Source of the DNA: an uncultured Christensenella sp.
GTDB taxonomy: Bacteria > Bacillota > Clostridia > Christensenellales > Borkfalkiaceae
Length of the DNA: 64,000 nucleotides
Direction: 5' to 3'
Assembly: GCA_910579585.1 (NCBI GenBank)
Contig: CAJTVA010000001.1
Span: forward strand, 33,992 to 97,991
The notes under the pieces are model-generated. The model was not told where the DNA came from, ran no database searches, and was given only the letters and a program-made list of their open reading frames with translations. Made by a program: the position numbers and the translations under genes. This document shows positions 54,830 through 62,812 of this stretch, in pieces (position 1 is the first letter of the stretch; every line of letters begins with the position of its first letter).

Positions 54830-55537
54830 CTACTTTGTCATACCGATTGAAGTTGCAAATTCACTTGCGTTTTCAACCGCGTTCTTCAACATATCGTTGA
54901 CTTCGTCGCTAACGCCCGCATAGGAAGCTTTAACCGTTGTCAAAGACGTTTGAAGAGAGCCCAAGTCTGCGTTAATGCCCGAAATGATTGCCGAGTTAAC
55001 GATAATCAAGACAAACATCGCAACTATAATTGCAACAACCGCCGCAATTACAATTTTCTCTTTTTTAGATAAACCCGCACGCTTTTCCGCGTCGGCGTTC
55101 TCTATTTTACCCTCTTCAACAGTCTTTTTGACACCGTAAGTTTTATACTGGATAGTCGTGGAAGTGGGACGCAGATCCTCGCTCTCTTCCTCGGTATCCT
55201 CGCTTGCAACCTGGGGTTGCATATCGATTACCCTGCGGTTAACGGGGCTATCGGCACGAAAAATAGCCGCGTCTGCCCTTGCGTTTTCCACAAGATAAGG
55301 TTTAGCAAATAATTCTCTGTGAGAAGCTTCGGGTGCAACCTCTTCCTGCTGCGACCGCCCCAACACTTCGTCCACATTCGAGCTTGTACCGATAAGTCTG
55401 GAATAAATCTCGCTTATACGGGCGTTGTGCTGTTCGTCTGCGGAAACTTGGGAATTAAAACCGCTATTATTGACTTTTCTTTCGTTTTCAACTTTCTCTA
55501 AGGTTTGTACGTTCCTTTCCAAAACCGCGACTGCCAT
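54830..55537 (-). CDS. ftsL: FtsL-like division protein with long cytoplasmic N-terminus
   Basis: 235 residues. About 155 residues of charged, low-complexity cytoplasmic sequence precede one membrane helix (KIVIAAVVAIIVAMFVLIIVN, about residues 163-185) and a short outer segment (ISGINADLGSLQTSLTTVKAS) with a weak coiled-coil pattern. FtsL is rarely recognisable by sequence; the call rests on topology and on its place between rsmH and ftsI. Classical FtsL proteins are about 100 residues, so the cytoplasmic part is unusually long. Confidence 0.7.
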   Translation of the reverse strand: MAVAVLERNVQTLEKVENERKVNNSGFNSQVSADEQHNARISEIYSRLIGTSSNVDEVLGRSQQEEVAPEASHRELFAKPYLVENARADAAIFRADSPVNRRVIDMQPQVASEDTEEESEDLRPTSTTIQYKTYGVKKTVEEGKIENADAEKRAGLSKKEKIVIAAVVAIIVAMFVLIIVNSAIISGINADLGSLQTSLTTVKASYAGVSDEVNDMLKNAVENASEFATSIGMTK

Positions 55538-55558
55538 TGTTCTTCTCCTTATCGCATT

Positions 55559-56497
55559 CTAAACTATTTTTTCCGCCGCCCTAAGTTTGGCGCACTTTGA
55601 GCGGGAGTTAATCATCATTTCCTTTACGTCTGCAACCACAGGTCTTTTGGTGAGAACTTCCACCTCTTTAACCTTTCCGCATACGCAGACGGGTAAGTTC
55701 TTGTCGCAGATACAGTCCGTTTCAAGATACCTGAACGCTTGCTTTACAATTCTGTCCTCAAGGGAATGGAAAGTCAGAATTACTATTCTTCCGCCCTTTT
55801 TGAGCCTGCGCGTAAGCGATACTACGCAATCGTAAAGCCCTTTAAGTTCTCCGTTTACGGCAATTCTTATAGCCTGAAAGCTCTTCCGTGCCGCAGGTCC
55901 GTTCTGCTGAAATTTTTTAGGGATACTGTTTTCGATTATTTCAACGAGTTCGCCGCAGGTCGTCAAGCGCTTTTTCTCCCGCGCCTTACATACGTTAGCG
56001 GCAATCAAAGACGCAAATTTTTCCTCACCGTAATCTTTCAGAATTTTGAAAATTTCGTTTTGCGGGTACTCGTTTAAAATTATTTCCGCCGTAAGCGGTT
56101 GACCCCTGTCCATTCTCATATCCAGCGGCGCGTTGGGTTTCATATAAGAAAACCCACGCTCCTCCGTGTCGAGCTGGAAGCTGGAAACCCCGAAATCAAG
56201 CAAAGCCCCGTCAAGGCTTTTTACGCCCGCTTCTTCGAAAACCTTTTCAAAATCTTTATAGTCGGATTTATAAATTTCGTATCTGCCTTTAAAGACCGAC
56301 AACCTTCCGTCTGCCGCCAATATTGCATCGTCGTCCAGGTCGGTTGCAAAAAGTCTTCCCGTCGGGTTCCGTCTTAAAATTTCATACGAATGCCCCGCCC
56401 CGCCAACCGTGCCGTCGTAGTATACGCCGCCGTCTTTCACGTCAAGATACTGCATACACTCTTCGAGCATAACGGGTATATGAGAAAACTCTTTCAT
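55559..56497 (-). CDS. rsmH: 16S rRNA (cytosine1402-N4)-methyltransferase
   Basis: 312 residues. The SAM-binding loop is YYDGTVGGAGHSYEIL; LDGALLDFGVSSFQLDTEERGFSYMKPNAPLDMRMD and HSLEDRIVKQAFR are family blocks. A CxC(x)nC zinc-like cluster (CICDKNLPVCVCGK) lies near the end. It methylates C1402 in the ribosomal decoding centre. Follows mraZ directly. Confidence 0.96.
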   Translation of the reverse strand: MKEFSHIPVMLEECMQYLDVKDGGVYYDGTVGGAGHSYEILRRNPTGRLFATDLDDDAILAADGRLSVFKGRYEIYKSDYKDFEKVFEEAGVKSLDGALLDFGVSSFQLDTEERGFSYMKPNAPLDMRMDRGQPLTAEIILNEYPQNEIFKILKDYGEEKFASLIAANVCKAREKKRLTTCGELVEIIENSIPKKFQQNGPAARKSFQAIRIAVNGELKGLYDCVVSLTRRLKKGGRIVILTFHSLEDRIVKQAFRYLETDCICDKNLPVCVCGKVKEVEVLTKRPVVADVKEMMINSRSKCAKLRAAEKIV

Positions 56498-56926
56498 TTA
56501 TATATCCAACTTTTTGAACAAGTCGTCGAAATTCTCGTCCTCGTTCTCGAAGTACTTGTCGTAAACTTCTTTCGCCCAAATTTCGATACGCGAACCCGCA
56601 CCGCAGATTATCACGTCCTTATCGATTTTGGCGAAATCTTTAAGCTTTTGGGGAAGTATCATTCTCCCCTGCGCGTCGCCCTCAACGTAATTGAACGACT
56701 TCGCGAAAACCCTTAAAGCTTTCTGACCGGCTTCGTCGCCCATCTTGCTCTTCTCTTCTACCTGAGCGATAAGCTCTTTGAAGCCCTCTTCGTAGTACAC
56801 AAAAAGGCAATTGTTCGTACCTTTCGAGAAGTACAAACCCTTTTCGTCCCCCTTGAGTTTGTTGGGGATGCGTATTCTGTTTTTCGTGTCCATTTGGTGA
56901 GCGTATTCACCGGTCAAGTAAAACAT
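56498..56926 (-). CDS. mraZ: Transcriptional regulator MraZ
   Basis: 142 residues, two AbrB-like swapped-hairpin repeats: GEYAHQMDTKNRIRIPNKLKG and NYVEGDAQGRMILPQKLKDFAKI, each with the DxKxR(I/M)xxP pattern. MraZ binds TGGG repeats upstream of its own gene and represses the division/wall operon. It heads the operon, with a strong promoter (56957-56985). Confidence 0.95.
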   Translation of the reverse strand: MFYLTGEYAHQMDTKNRIRIPNKLKGDEKGLYFSKGTNNCLFVYYEEGFKELIAQVEEKSKMGDEAGQKALRVFAKSFNYVEGDAQGRMILPQKLKDFAKIDKDVIICGAGSRIEIWAKEVYDKYFENEDENFDDLFKKLDI

Positions 56927-56956
56927 AGAATTGCCCTTTTGTAGGTTTATGTAAAC

Positions 56957-56985
56957 ACTATATCACCCAACTCGTCCATTGTCAA
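56957..56985 (-). promoter_or_regulatory. Sigma-A promoter of the mraZ operon
   Basis: Minus strand: perfect TTGACA (56980-56985), 17-base spacer, TATAGT (56957-56962). Confidence 0.85.
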
Positions 56986-57004
56986 CCCTTTTTTAGGAAT
57001 TTTT

Positions 57005-57019
57005 TGGGAAAAAGTGGGA
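57005..57019 (+). promoter_or_regulatory. Possible MraZ-binding repeats
   Basis: Two TGGGA units (57005-57009 and 57015-57019) separated by exactly five bases, the spacing reported for MraZ operators. They lie 20 bases upstream of the -35 box of mraZ but on the opposite strand to the gene. Only two units are seen. Confidence 0.35.
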
Positions 57020-57035
57020 AATGTTTCCGCAAAGC

Positions 57036-57788
57036 CTATGTCAGACCGCACAGAACTTCAAAAAATACTCGTCTGTTTTTTTCTTCGTCACCGCCAACAA
57101 AAGTCACGTTTTGTATGTTAGGCGGTTGCAATCCCCCTTCCGTAGCGCCTAAAATGCGCATAAGTCGGTTTGCAGTGCCCTCCAGTCCGGTAAAGACGGG
57201 GCACGAGTATTTTTTTTCGACGGTTTTTTTTACATATATATAGTGAGTGCAACCCAGAACTACTGCGTCTGCCGTTACGTCCGGGAGGAGATTAATGAGC
57301 TCTTCTTCGTCGAGATTGAAGATATTCCGCTCGACGAATGCCGCAAATTTGGGACAGGCGACCACTTCGGTCTGCGCGTTGCCATACGCGTCAATCAGCT
57401 TTTTTAAGCTTGAGCTTGTCGCTGTTGCCGGGGTTGCGAAAACAACGCACTTTCCACCCGTTTTCATTGCCTCTTTTACGGCGGGCTGAATACCGACAAT
57501 CGGGAAAGAATAATCTGCACGCAAAGACTTAATACAGCGTGCCGTAACGGTGTTGCAGGCAACGACCGCGGCGGCGGGCTTTAAAGCGGAAATTCCCGAA
57601 AAAATTCTTTCGACTTTCTTTTTTAGTTCGTCTTGCGGTAAATCTCCGTAAGGCACGTTTTTATTGTCCGCAAAATAGTAAAGTTTTGTTTGAGGGAGCC
57701 GTTTAGCACACTCGTAAAGCAACGTCAAGCCGCCGATTCCGCTGTCAAAAAAGCACACTTTTTGCGGTGAATCCGAAGATACTTCCAT
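57036..57788 (-). CDS. murI: Glutamate racemase
   Basis: 250 residues. Catalytic cysteines in VVACNTVTAR and VLGCTHYIY, acid residues in FFDSGIGGLTLLYEC, plus NKNVPYGDLP. It makes D-Glu for MurD. The gene lies upstream of mraZ in the same direction; the mraZ promoter is in the gap between them. Confidence 0.95.
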   Translation of the reverse strand: MEVSSDSPQKVCFFDSGIGGLTLLYECAKRLPQTKLYYFADNKNVPYGDLPQDELKKKVERIFSGISALKPAAAVVACNTVTARCIKSLRADYSFPIVGIQPAVKEAMKTGGKCVVFATPATATSSSLKKLIDAYGNAQTEVVACPKFAAFVERNIFNLDEEELINLLPDVTADAVVLGCTHYIYVKKTVEKKYSCPVFTGLEGTANRLMRILGATEGGLQPPNIQNVTFVGGDEEKNRRVFFEVLCGLT

Positions 57789-57800
57789 CAGTATATATAA

Positions 57801-57822
57801 ATATTTTGCAAACGCAAAATAT
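57801..57822. repeat. Inverted repeat in the murI-rpsT divergent spacer
   Basis: 9-bp arms ATATTTTGC (57801-57809) and GCAAAATAT (57814-57822) around AAAC, just upstream of the murI start. It could be an operator; there is no T-run beyond the A/T bases of the arms. Confidence 0.4.
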
Positions 57823-57856
57823 ATTAAAAAAATTGCAAAAAGCCAATAAAAAATAG

Positions 57857-57885
57857 TTTACAACAGTATTTTTTTATGATAAAAT
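57857..57885 (+). promoter_or_regulatory. Sigma-A promoter for rpsT
   Basis: TTTACA (57857-57862), 17-base spacer, TAAAAT (57880-57885). Confidence 0.7.
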
Positions 57886-57926
57886 TACGGGGTATTAATG
57901 TTAAAAGTATCCAAAGGAGATATGAA

Positions 57927-58190
57927 ATGCCTAACATAAAATCTGCTAAAAAGCGCGTTCTCGTAACCGCGAAAAAGACCGCAAGAAACAAATCGATAAA
58001 ATCCGAAGTTAAGACCGAGATTAAAAAGTTCCTTGCTTTGGTTGACGGCGGCGACAAGAAAGCAGCGGCGGCTCAGTTCCCCCACACCTGCTCTGTAATC
58101 GACAGCGCGGTATCGAAGGGCATTCTTAAAAAGAACACGGCAGCCAACAAAAAGTCAGGTCTTGCGAAAAAACTCAACGCAATGGCGTAA
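57927..58190 (+). CDS. rpsT: 30S ribosomal protein S20
   Basis: 87 residues, basic and helical: MPNIKSAKKRVLVTAKKTARNKSIKSEVKTEIKK at the start and KGILKKNTAANKKSGLAKKLNAMA at the end. The ATG at 57927 follows AAAGGAGATATGAA; an upstream in-frame ATG is not needed. It binds the 5' domain of 16S rRNA. Stand-alone gene with promoter and terminator. Confidence 0.97.
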   Translation: MPNIKSAKKRVLVTAKKTARNKSIKSEVKTEIKKFLALVDGGDKKAAAAQFPHTCSVIDSAVSKGILKKNTAANKKSGLAKKLNAMA

Positions 58191-58200
58191 AAAGAATTTT

Positions 58201-58230
58201 AAGCGAGCGCACCAGACGCTCGCTTTTATT
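58201..58230 (+). terminator. Terminator of rpsT
   Basis: A 9-bp stem AAGCGAGCG/CGCTCGCTT with a 7-base loop, then TTATTTTT. Confidence 0.88.
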
Positions 58231-58267
58231 TTTAATTGCTTAGCCACTTACATGGCGAAAGCAATAC

Positions 58268-58342
58268 GCTTCCGTAGTTAAATGGATATAACAGCCCCCT
58301 CCTAAGGGGCCGTTCCGGGTTCGATTCCCAGCGGGAGTACCA
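58268..58342 (+). tRNA. trnR: tRNA-Arg (anticodon CCT)
   Basis: Acceptor GCTTCCG pairs with CGGGAGT (G-T pairs included), D stem GTTA/TAAC, anticodon stem GCCCC/GGGGC with loop CTCCTAA (anticodon CCT, reading AGG), T loop TTCGATT. Discriminator A and encoded CCA. No clear promoter of its own; it follows the rpsT terminator by about 40 bases. Confidence 0.93.
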
Positions 58343-58345
58343 TTA

Positions 58346-58385
58346 AAAACCGAAGCCGAACACTATAGTGTTCGGCTTCGGTTTT
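58346..58385. terminator. Bidirectional terminator between tRNA-Arg and the hydrolase gene
   Basis: A 40-bp perfect palindrome with AAAA and TTTT ends, followed by a T-run; the hydrolase stop lies four bases away on the minus strand. Confidence 0.93.
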
Positions 58386-58388
58386 TCT

Positions 58389-59360
58389 TTATAACGCTTT
58401 ATTAAAAAATTCCTCTATATTATCGAAAGGAATTATATCCGTTTTGTCGTACAAATCGGTATGAACAGCGTCGGGAATTAAAAACAACTCTTTATTTTCT
58501 CCCTTTAAATTCTTAAACGCGTCTTTACTGAAATAGCAGGAGTGTGCCTTTTCACCGTGAATTAATAGCACGGCGCTACGTATCTCGTGGCTGTAAGCCA
58601 GTATCGGCATATTAATAAACGAAAGTGCGGAAGTCTTATTCCAGCCGCCGTTGGAGTTCAGCGAACGCTTATGATAGCCGCGAGCAGTCTTATAATAATC
58701 GTAATAGTCCTTAACAAAGAACGGCGCGTCGGCAGGAAGCGGGTCCACTACTCCGCCGCCCAACTCATAGTTGCCGTTTTTATAATCCGTAATACGTTGA
58801 TTGTTCAGCGCTTTTTTCGTTTCGTAGCGTGCTTGCTCGCTGTCCGATTCGTCAAAATAACCTTTCGCGTTTACTCTGGTCATATCGTACATAGTCGAAG
58901 CAATCGTAGCTTTAATTCGCGTATCGACCGCCGCCGCGTTGATTGCCATACCGCCCCAACCGCAGATACCTATAATTCCTATTTTTTCAGGGTCAACGTC
59001 GGCACGGCAGGAAAGATAATCTACCGCCGCGCAAAAATCTTCGGTATTTATATCGGGTGAAGCAACGTATCTGGGCTGACCGCCGCTTTCACCCGTAAAC
59101 GATGGGTCGAAAGCAATTGTCAAAAAACCGCGCTCTGCCATTGTCTGGGCGTATAACCCCGCAGCCTGTTCTTTAACTGCACCGAACGGACCGCAAACCG
59201 CAATGGCGTAAAGTTTGCCTTTTGCGCATTTGGGGATATACAAGTCTGCCGCAAGCGTAATATCGTAGCGGTTATGAAAACAGACTTTTTTGTGATTAAC
59301 CTTTTCACTTTTCGGGAAAACCTTATCCCATTCCTTTGTTAAATTCAATTTTTCTTCCAT
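58389..59360 (-). CDS. Alpha/beta hydrolase of the YcjY/dienelactone hydrolase-like group
   Basis: 323 residues, no signal peptide. The strand-turn around GIIGICGWGGMAINAAA is the nucleophile elbow with Cys in the nucleophile position (GxCxxG) rather than Ser, as in dienelactone hydrolases. AVCGPFGAVKEQ gives the oxyanion region; LLIHGEKAHSCYFS and IPDAVHTDLYD supply the probable acid and His. The substrate is unknown. It is last in a leftward three-gene unit with a flavoprotein remnant and an acetyltransferase, opposite a LysR gene. Confidence 0.85.
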   Translation of the reverse strand: MEEKLNLTKEWDKVFPKSEKVNHKKVCFHNRYDITLAADLYIPKCAKGKLYAIAVCGPFGAVKEQAAGLYAQTMAERGFLTIAFDPSFTGESGGQPRYVASPDINTEDFCAAVDYLSCRADVDPEKIGIIGICGWGGMAINAAAVDTRIKATIASTMYDMTRVNAKGYFDESDSEQARYETKKALNNQRITDYKNGNYELGGGVVDPLPADAPFFVKDYYDYYKTARGYHKRSLNSNGGWNKTSALSFINMPILAYSHEIRSAVLLIHGEKAHSCYFSKDAFKNLKGENKELFLIPDAVHTDLYDKTDIIPFDNIEEFFNKAL

Positions 59361-59374
59361 AATTAACTCCTCCT

Positions 59375-59773
59375 TTATCTGATAAAATTAGTCCAAACTG
59401 TTTTTTCCGCAGTCGGGGCGGTAATTCCCGACTGCCTACCTACTTCTATACATCTTAAAATCCAAGCCATAATCAGCGCGATATTTTTCATAATCTGCAT
59501 ACCCTCTAAATCTTGCTTTGTTTCTTCGGGAGTGTTGCCATGAACCATATTCCAATAAGTAGAAGATATAACGGGCATTTGCACTATACCAAGGTATTTG
59601 GAAACGGTATCCAGCGTTGCCGTCGTGCCTGCGCGCCTTGCGGACGCAATAACGGCAACGGGCTTATGCGCGAAGTTCTTTCCGCGCTTATTGAGTGCGC
59701 TCGCAATCTCCGAAAGAGCGGTAAAAGTACAGCCGTTTTCCCTCGGACTACCGTTAAAAAGCAATACTTTCAA
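59375..59773 (-). pseudogene. NAD(P)H-dependent FMN reductase-like flavoprotein with an internal deletion
   Basis: 132 residues in an open frame. MKVLLFNGSPRENGCTFTALSEIASAL is a standard flavodoxin-fold start (phosphate loop NGSPRENGCT). The sequence then jumps, at about residue 31, to GKNFAHKPVAVIASARRAGTTATLD and the C-terminal end typical of this family. About 70-80 residues that usually hold the Cys-containing loop and the second flavin-contacting strand (SPVYY-like) are missing. FMN binding is therefore doubtful. The deletion is in frame, so a protein may still be made. It sits between the acetyltransferase and hydrolase genes. Confidence 0.7.
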
Positions 59774-59775
59774 TT

Positions 59776-60345
59776 TTACACCTCTATTTGTTTTATCACT
59801 TTTGCGGGAACCCCGCCAACGACTGCGTTTTCTGGTACGTCTTTCGTTATGACTGCGCCTGCGGCTATCACTGCACCCCTACCTATCGTTACGCCCGGAA
59901 GTATCGTTGCGTGCGCACCTATCCATACGTCGTTTCCTATTTTTACAGAGGCGGGAAGCATATTTTTGCGCTTATCAGGGCGAAGGTCGTGGTTTATGGT
60001 GGCTATTACAACCTGTTGACCGATAAGCACGTTATCCCCGATTTCTATACCACCCTGGTCCTGAAAACAGCAACCCGAGTTTATAAAAACGTTTTTGCCT
60101 ACCGTAATATTTTGTCCGTAATCGGCGCTGAAAGGCGGAAACAGCCCGAAACTTTTGTCGACTTCTTTGCCGATAAGTTCCGAAAACAGCTTCCGTAGTT
60201 CTTTGGGCGAGCGAAACGAATTGTTCATTTGAACGGTTATTTCCCTTGCACGCTTTGCCATTTCGTGCATATGCGAGTGCATTTCGGAATCCGCGACGAT
60301 ATACGTCCGCTTCTTCATTTCGGCTTTGAATTCTTCCGTATTCAT
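59776..60345 (-). CDS. Hexapeptide-repeat O-acetyltransferase (maltose/galactoside acetyltransferase type)
   Basis: 189 residues from the ATG at 60343-60345, chosen because AAGGAGG lies upstream; an in-frame start 42 bases earlier lacks one. An N-terminal helical Mac domain ([19 protein letters not shown]) is followed by left-handed beta-helix repeats: [28 protein letters not shown], catalytic His in TINHDLRP, and [37 protein letters not shown]. It acetylates sugars or similar acceptors from acetyl-CoA; acceptor not known. First gene of the leftward unit. Confidence 0.92.
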   Translation of the reverse strand: MNTEEFKAEMKKRTYIVADSEMHSHMHEMAKRAREITVQMNNSFRSPKELRKLFSELIGKEVDKSFGLFPPFSADYGQNITVGKNVFINSGCCFQDQGGIEIGDNVLIGQQVVIATINHDLRPDKRKNMLPASVKIGNDVWIGAHATILPGVTIGRGAVIAAGAVITKDVPENAVVGGVPAKVIKQIEV

Positions 60346-60371
60346 AATTGCCTCCTTCCCGCTATACTCAT

Positions 60372-60400
60372 ATTTTATTTTTTGCAAATCTACATGTCAA
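60372..60400 (-). promoter_or_regulatory. Sigma-A promoter for acetyltransferase-flavoprotein-hydrolase unit
   Basis: Minus strand: TTGACA (60395-60400), 17-base spacer, TAAAAT (60372-60377). The region between this -35 box and that of the divergent LysR gene (60401-60428) contains an imperfect AT-rich palindrome around TTATATTTTATAG that fits a T-N11-A LysR site. Confidence 0.75.
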
Positions 60401-60428
60401 ATACTTATATTTTATAGTCAACCCATAA

Positions 60429-60457
60429 TTGACGAGCATACATTAAAGTGTTACAAT
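60429..60457 (+). promoter_or_regulatory. Sigma-A promoter for the LysR gene
   Basis: TTGACG (60429-60434), 17-base spacer, TACAAT (60452-60457); a GGTGT site precedes the ATG at 60474. Confidence 0.7.
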
Positions 60458-60473
60458 TTATAAAAGGTGTATT

Positions 60474-61336
60474 ATGGAATTAAGAGAATTAAAATATTTT
60501 TTAACGGTTGCACGGGAAGAAAGTATTTCCAAAGCGGCTGAAACGCTGTACGTAACTCAACCGAACTTATCCCGACAAATGCAAAATCTTGAAAAAGAAA
60601 TCGGGCAAAAGCTATTCATTCGCGGCACAAGAAAAATTACGCTTACCGAAGCAGGGCAATTGCTCAGAAGGCGCGCGGAAGAAATTTTAGAGCTGTACAA
60701 TCAGACGGAAGCCGAGCTGAAAACGCCTATAACCGATATCGGCGGCGGCGAAAGTTACGTTATGGGGCTTATAGCGAAAGCGGCGCACGACGTTCAAAGA
60801 AAATATCCCAAAGTGAGGTACCACCTTTTCAGCGGCGACAGCGCAACTATTTCCGAAAGGCTTGACAAGGGACTTATAGATTTCGGGATATTCATCGAGC
60901 CGTTCGACGTGAGCAAATACGACTATCTGCGCTTACCCCTCACCGATACTTGGGGCGTGCTTATGAGAAAAGACAGTCCGCTTGCGAAAAGGAATTTATA
61001 GCGCCCGAATATTTATGGGATAAACCGCTTATCAGTTCAAGGCAGTCAATAGGCAAAAATATCGTAAGCGAATGGTTCAAAAAGAGCTCGGAAGAGCTTG
61101 ATATAGTTGCAACAGGCAACCTGCTTTATAATATGTCCCTTCTCGTTGAAGAAGGCGTCGGTTACGCCGTTTGTCTTGATAAAATTATACGAACCGACGG
61201 CGACAGCAAGCTTTGTTTCAGACCGCTTTATCCGAAGCTGGAATCACATCTTGATATAGCGTGGAAAAAGTATCAGGTGTTTCCTAAATGCGCTGAAATT
61301 TTCTTAAAACGCTTGCAGGAGATTATTAAAGCATAA
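60474..61336 (+). pseudogene. LysR-family regulator broken by one frameshift
   Basis: The first frame (60474-61001) gives the winged helix (LKYFLTVAREESISKAAETLYVTQPNLSRQMQNLEKEIG) and the first part of the effector domain up to DTWGVLMRKDSPLAK. The rest (EFIAPEYLWDKPLISSRQS to the end at 61336) is in the next frame. The break is at a run of four A (60987-60990); one extra base there restores a protein of about 287 residues, normal for the family. Either a recent mutation or a sequencing error in a homopolymer. Divergent from the hydrolase unit, so probably its regulator. Confidence 0.85.
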
Positions 61337-61363
61337 CTTCCGCCTTCTTATATCAAAATTTTG

Positions 61364-61392
61364 TTGACTTTTTTAATTTCTTAGTATAAAAT
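61364..61392 (+). promoter_or_regulatory. Sigma-A promoter for the TetR-SDR-acyltransferase unit
   Basis: TTGACT (61364-61369), 17-base spacer, TAAAAT (61387-61392), directly overlapping the left edge of the operator palindrome. Confidence 0.8.
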
Positions 61393-61419
61393 TATGAATG
61401 AACGAAAATTCATTCATAA
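61392..61419. promoter_or_regulatory. Operator: 11-bp perfect inverted repeat for the TetR regulator
   Basis: TTATGAATGAA (61392-61402) and TTCATTCATAA (61409-61419) with a 6-base spacer. The position over the transcription start fits autorepression by the TetR protein encoded next. Confidence 0.8.
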
Positions 61420-61439
61420 ATAGGAGGAGCAGAAATATT

Positions 61440-62039
61440 ATGCCGAAAACGCCTGAAAGATGTCAGGAAATACGCGAGGAAACCCGTAAAAAGATTTTGC
61501 ACGACGCTATGCTGTACTTCGCAAGAAACGGCTTTGCGGGCACGAAAATCAGCGACCTTGCCGACTATATCGGTATCGGTCAAGGCACTTTATACATCTA
61601 TTTTAAATCGAAAGAAGATTTATTCAAGGAAATTTTCGCCGTTTGCAACAACAATAAGGAAATAAAAGATTTAAAAACGCTGTCGCGCCTGCCCCTATCC
61701 GCGAAAAGTAAAATCCGCAAACTTTCAAAGACGGTTATTGAAAAGCTTGAACAAGACGAAAACTACGCCGCAAAAGTGACTTTAACAATGCAGGTGCTTC
61801 TTGAAAAAAACGATCTTACGTCCGAAAGCACGACTTACCAATCGGAAATATATCAGTACACGGCAAAGATAATCGAGCAAGGTCAAAAAGAAAACAGCGT
61901 TGTTGCAGGTTCGCCCATTAAACTTGCTGACTTTTATTGGAGCGTCGTCTACCTCTATGCGTTGAAAAAGCAATTTACCACGCAGTATGAAGCGATAACT
62001 TCCGCCGACTTAGAGCGGGTACTGTTAAAGGACGAATAA
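61440..62039 (+). CDS. TetR/AcrR-family transcriptional regulator
   Basis: 199 residues from the ATG at 61440 (TAGGAGGAGC upstream; an in-frame ATG at 61398 lies within the operator). The N-terminal helix-turn-helix is ILHDAMLYFARNGFAGTKISDLADYIGIGQGTLYIYFKSKEDLF. The C-terminal ligand domain is all-helical, without a recognisable subgroup. With the operator overlapping its promoter, it most likely represses itself and the downstream SDR and acyltransferase genes. Confidence 0.92.
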   Translation: MPKTPERCQEIREETRKKILHDAMLYFARNGFAGTKISDLADYIGIGQGTLYIYFKSKEDLFKEIFAVCNNNKEIKDLKTLSRLPLSAKSKIRKLSKTVIEKLEQDENYAAKVTLTMQVLLEKNDLTSESTTYQSEIYQYTAKIIEQGQKENSVVAGSPIKLADFYWSVVYLYALKKQFTTQYEAITSADLERVLLKDE

Positions 62040-62050
62040 AAGGTATTTAT

Positions 62051-62812
62051 ATGAAAAAAATTGCGATTATAACCGGTGCGACCGGCGGTTTAGGACGAGA
62101 ATACGTTCGGGAACTGACGAAAGAAGCGCTTGACGAAATATGGGTGGTCGGAAGAAGCGAACAGCGGCTTTTAAAACTGAAAGACGAGTTCGGCGAAAAC
62201 ATCAGAACTTTTTGCAAAGATTTGACAAACGAGGCAGACCTGTTGTCATTTACCGATATACTTAAAGGACAAACCCCGCGGGTATTATGGTTAGTAAACA
62301 ATGCGGGAATTGCAAAAATGGCGCCGTCAACAGAATTTTCATTTGCCGAAATAGAGCAAACTATAGATTTGAATTGCAAAGCCCACGCCGTTCTTATAAA
62401 TCTTTGTGCGCCTTTTATGGGTGCGGGGTCGAAAATACTGAATGTGTCCTCCGCCTCTTCGTTTCAGCCTGTACCGCACATAAATTTATACGCCGCGTCG
62501 AAAGCCTTCGAGCGCAGTTATTCGCGCGCACTGAATGCAGAGTTGAAACCTCGTGAAATTACAGTGACGGCGGTTTGCCCGGGTTGGGTTGATACCGATA
62601 TGCTTATAAAGGACGTCGGCGGGAAAAAGGTACGCTTCCCCGGAATTGTCGCGCCCGAAAAGGTCGTAAAGAAAGCTATAAAAGACGCAAAACGAAACAG
62701 ATATACTTCTATCTGCTCTTTCTACGTTAAGTGCCAGCATTTAAACGTAAAACTGTTGCCGCAAAAGCTAACTATGAAAATATGGCTGCATAGTATCAAG
62801 AAGTATTTATGA
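62051..62812 (+). CDS. Short-chain dehydrogenase/reductase
   Basis: 253 residues. Cofactor loop IITGATGGLGREYV (TGxxxGxG), LVNNAGIA, catalytic Ser in VSSASSFQPV and Tyr/Lys in NLYAASKAF. PGWVDTDML is the usual segment after the active site. The C-terminal 40 residues are hydrophobic/basic and may touch the membrane. Substrate unknown. Follows the TetR gene by 11 bases and overlaps the next frame by four (ATGA). Confidence 0.9.
   Translation: MKKIAIITGATGGLGREYVRELTKEALDEIWVVGRSEQRLLKLKDEFGENIRTFCKDLTNEADLLSFTDILKGQTPRVLWLVNNAGIAKMAPSTEFSFAEIEQTIDLNCKAHAVLINLCAPFMGAGSKILNVSSASSFQPVPHINLYAASKAFERSYSRALNAELKPREITVTAVCPGWVDTDMLIKDVGGKKVRFPGIVAPEKVVKKAIKDAKRNRYTSICSFYVKCQHLNVKLLPQKLTMKIWLHSIKKYL

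Noticed and set aside
57781..57840. Clear promoter for murI
   Set aside because: Several weak A/T hexamers can be paired (for example TTGGCT and TATATT at 17 bases) but none stands out in this A/T-rich spacer, so no promoter was called.
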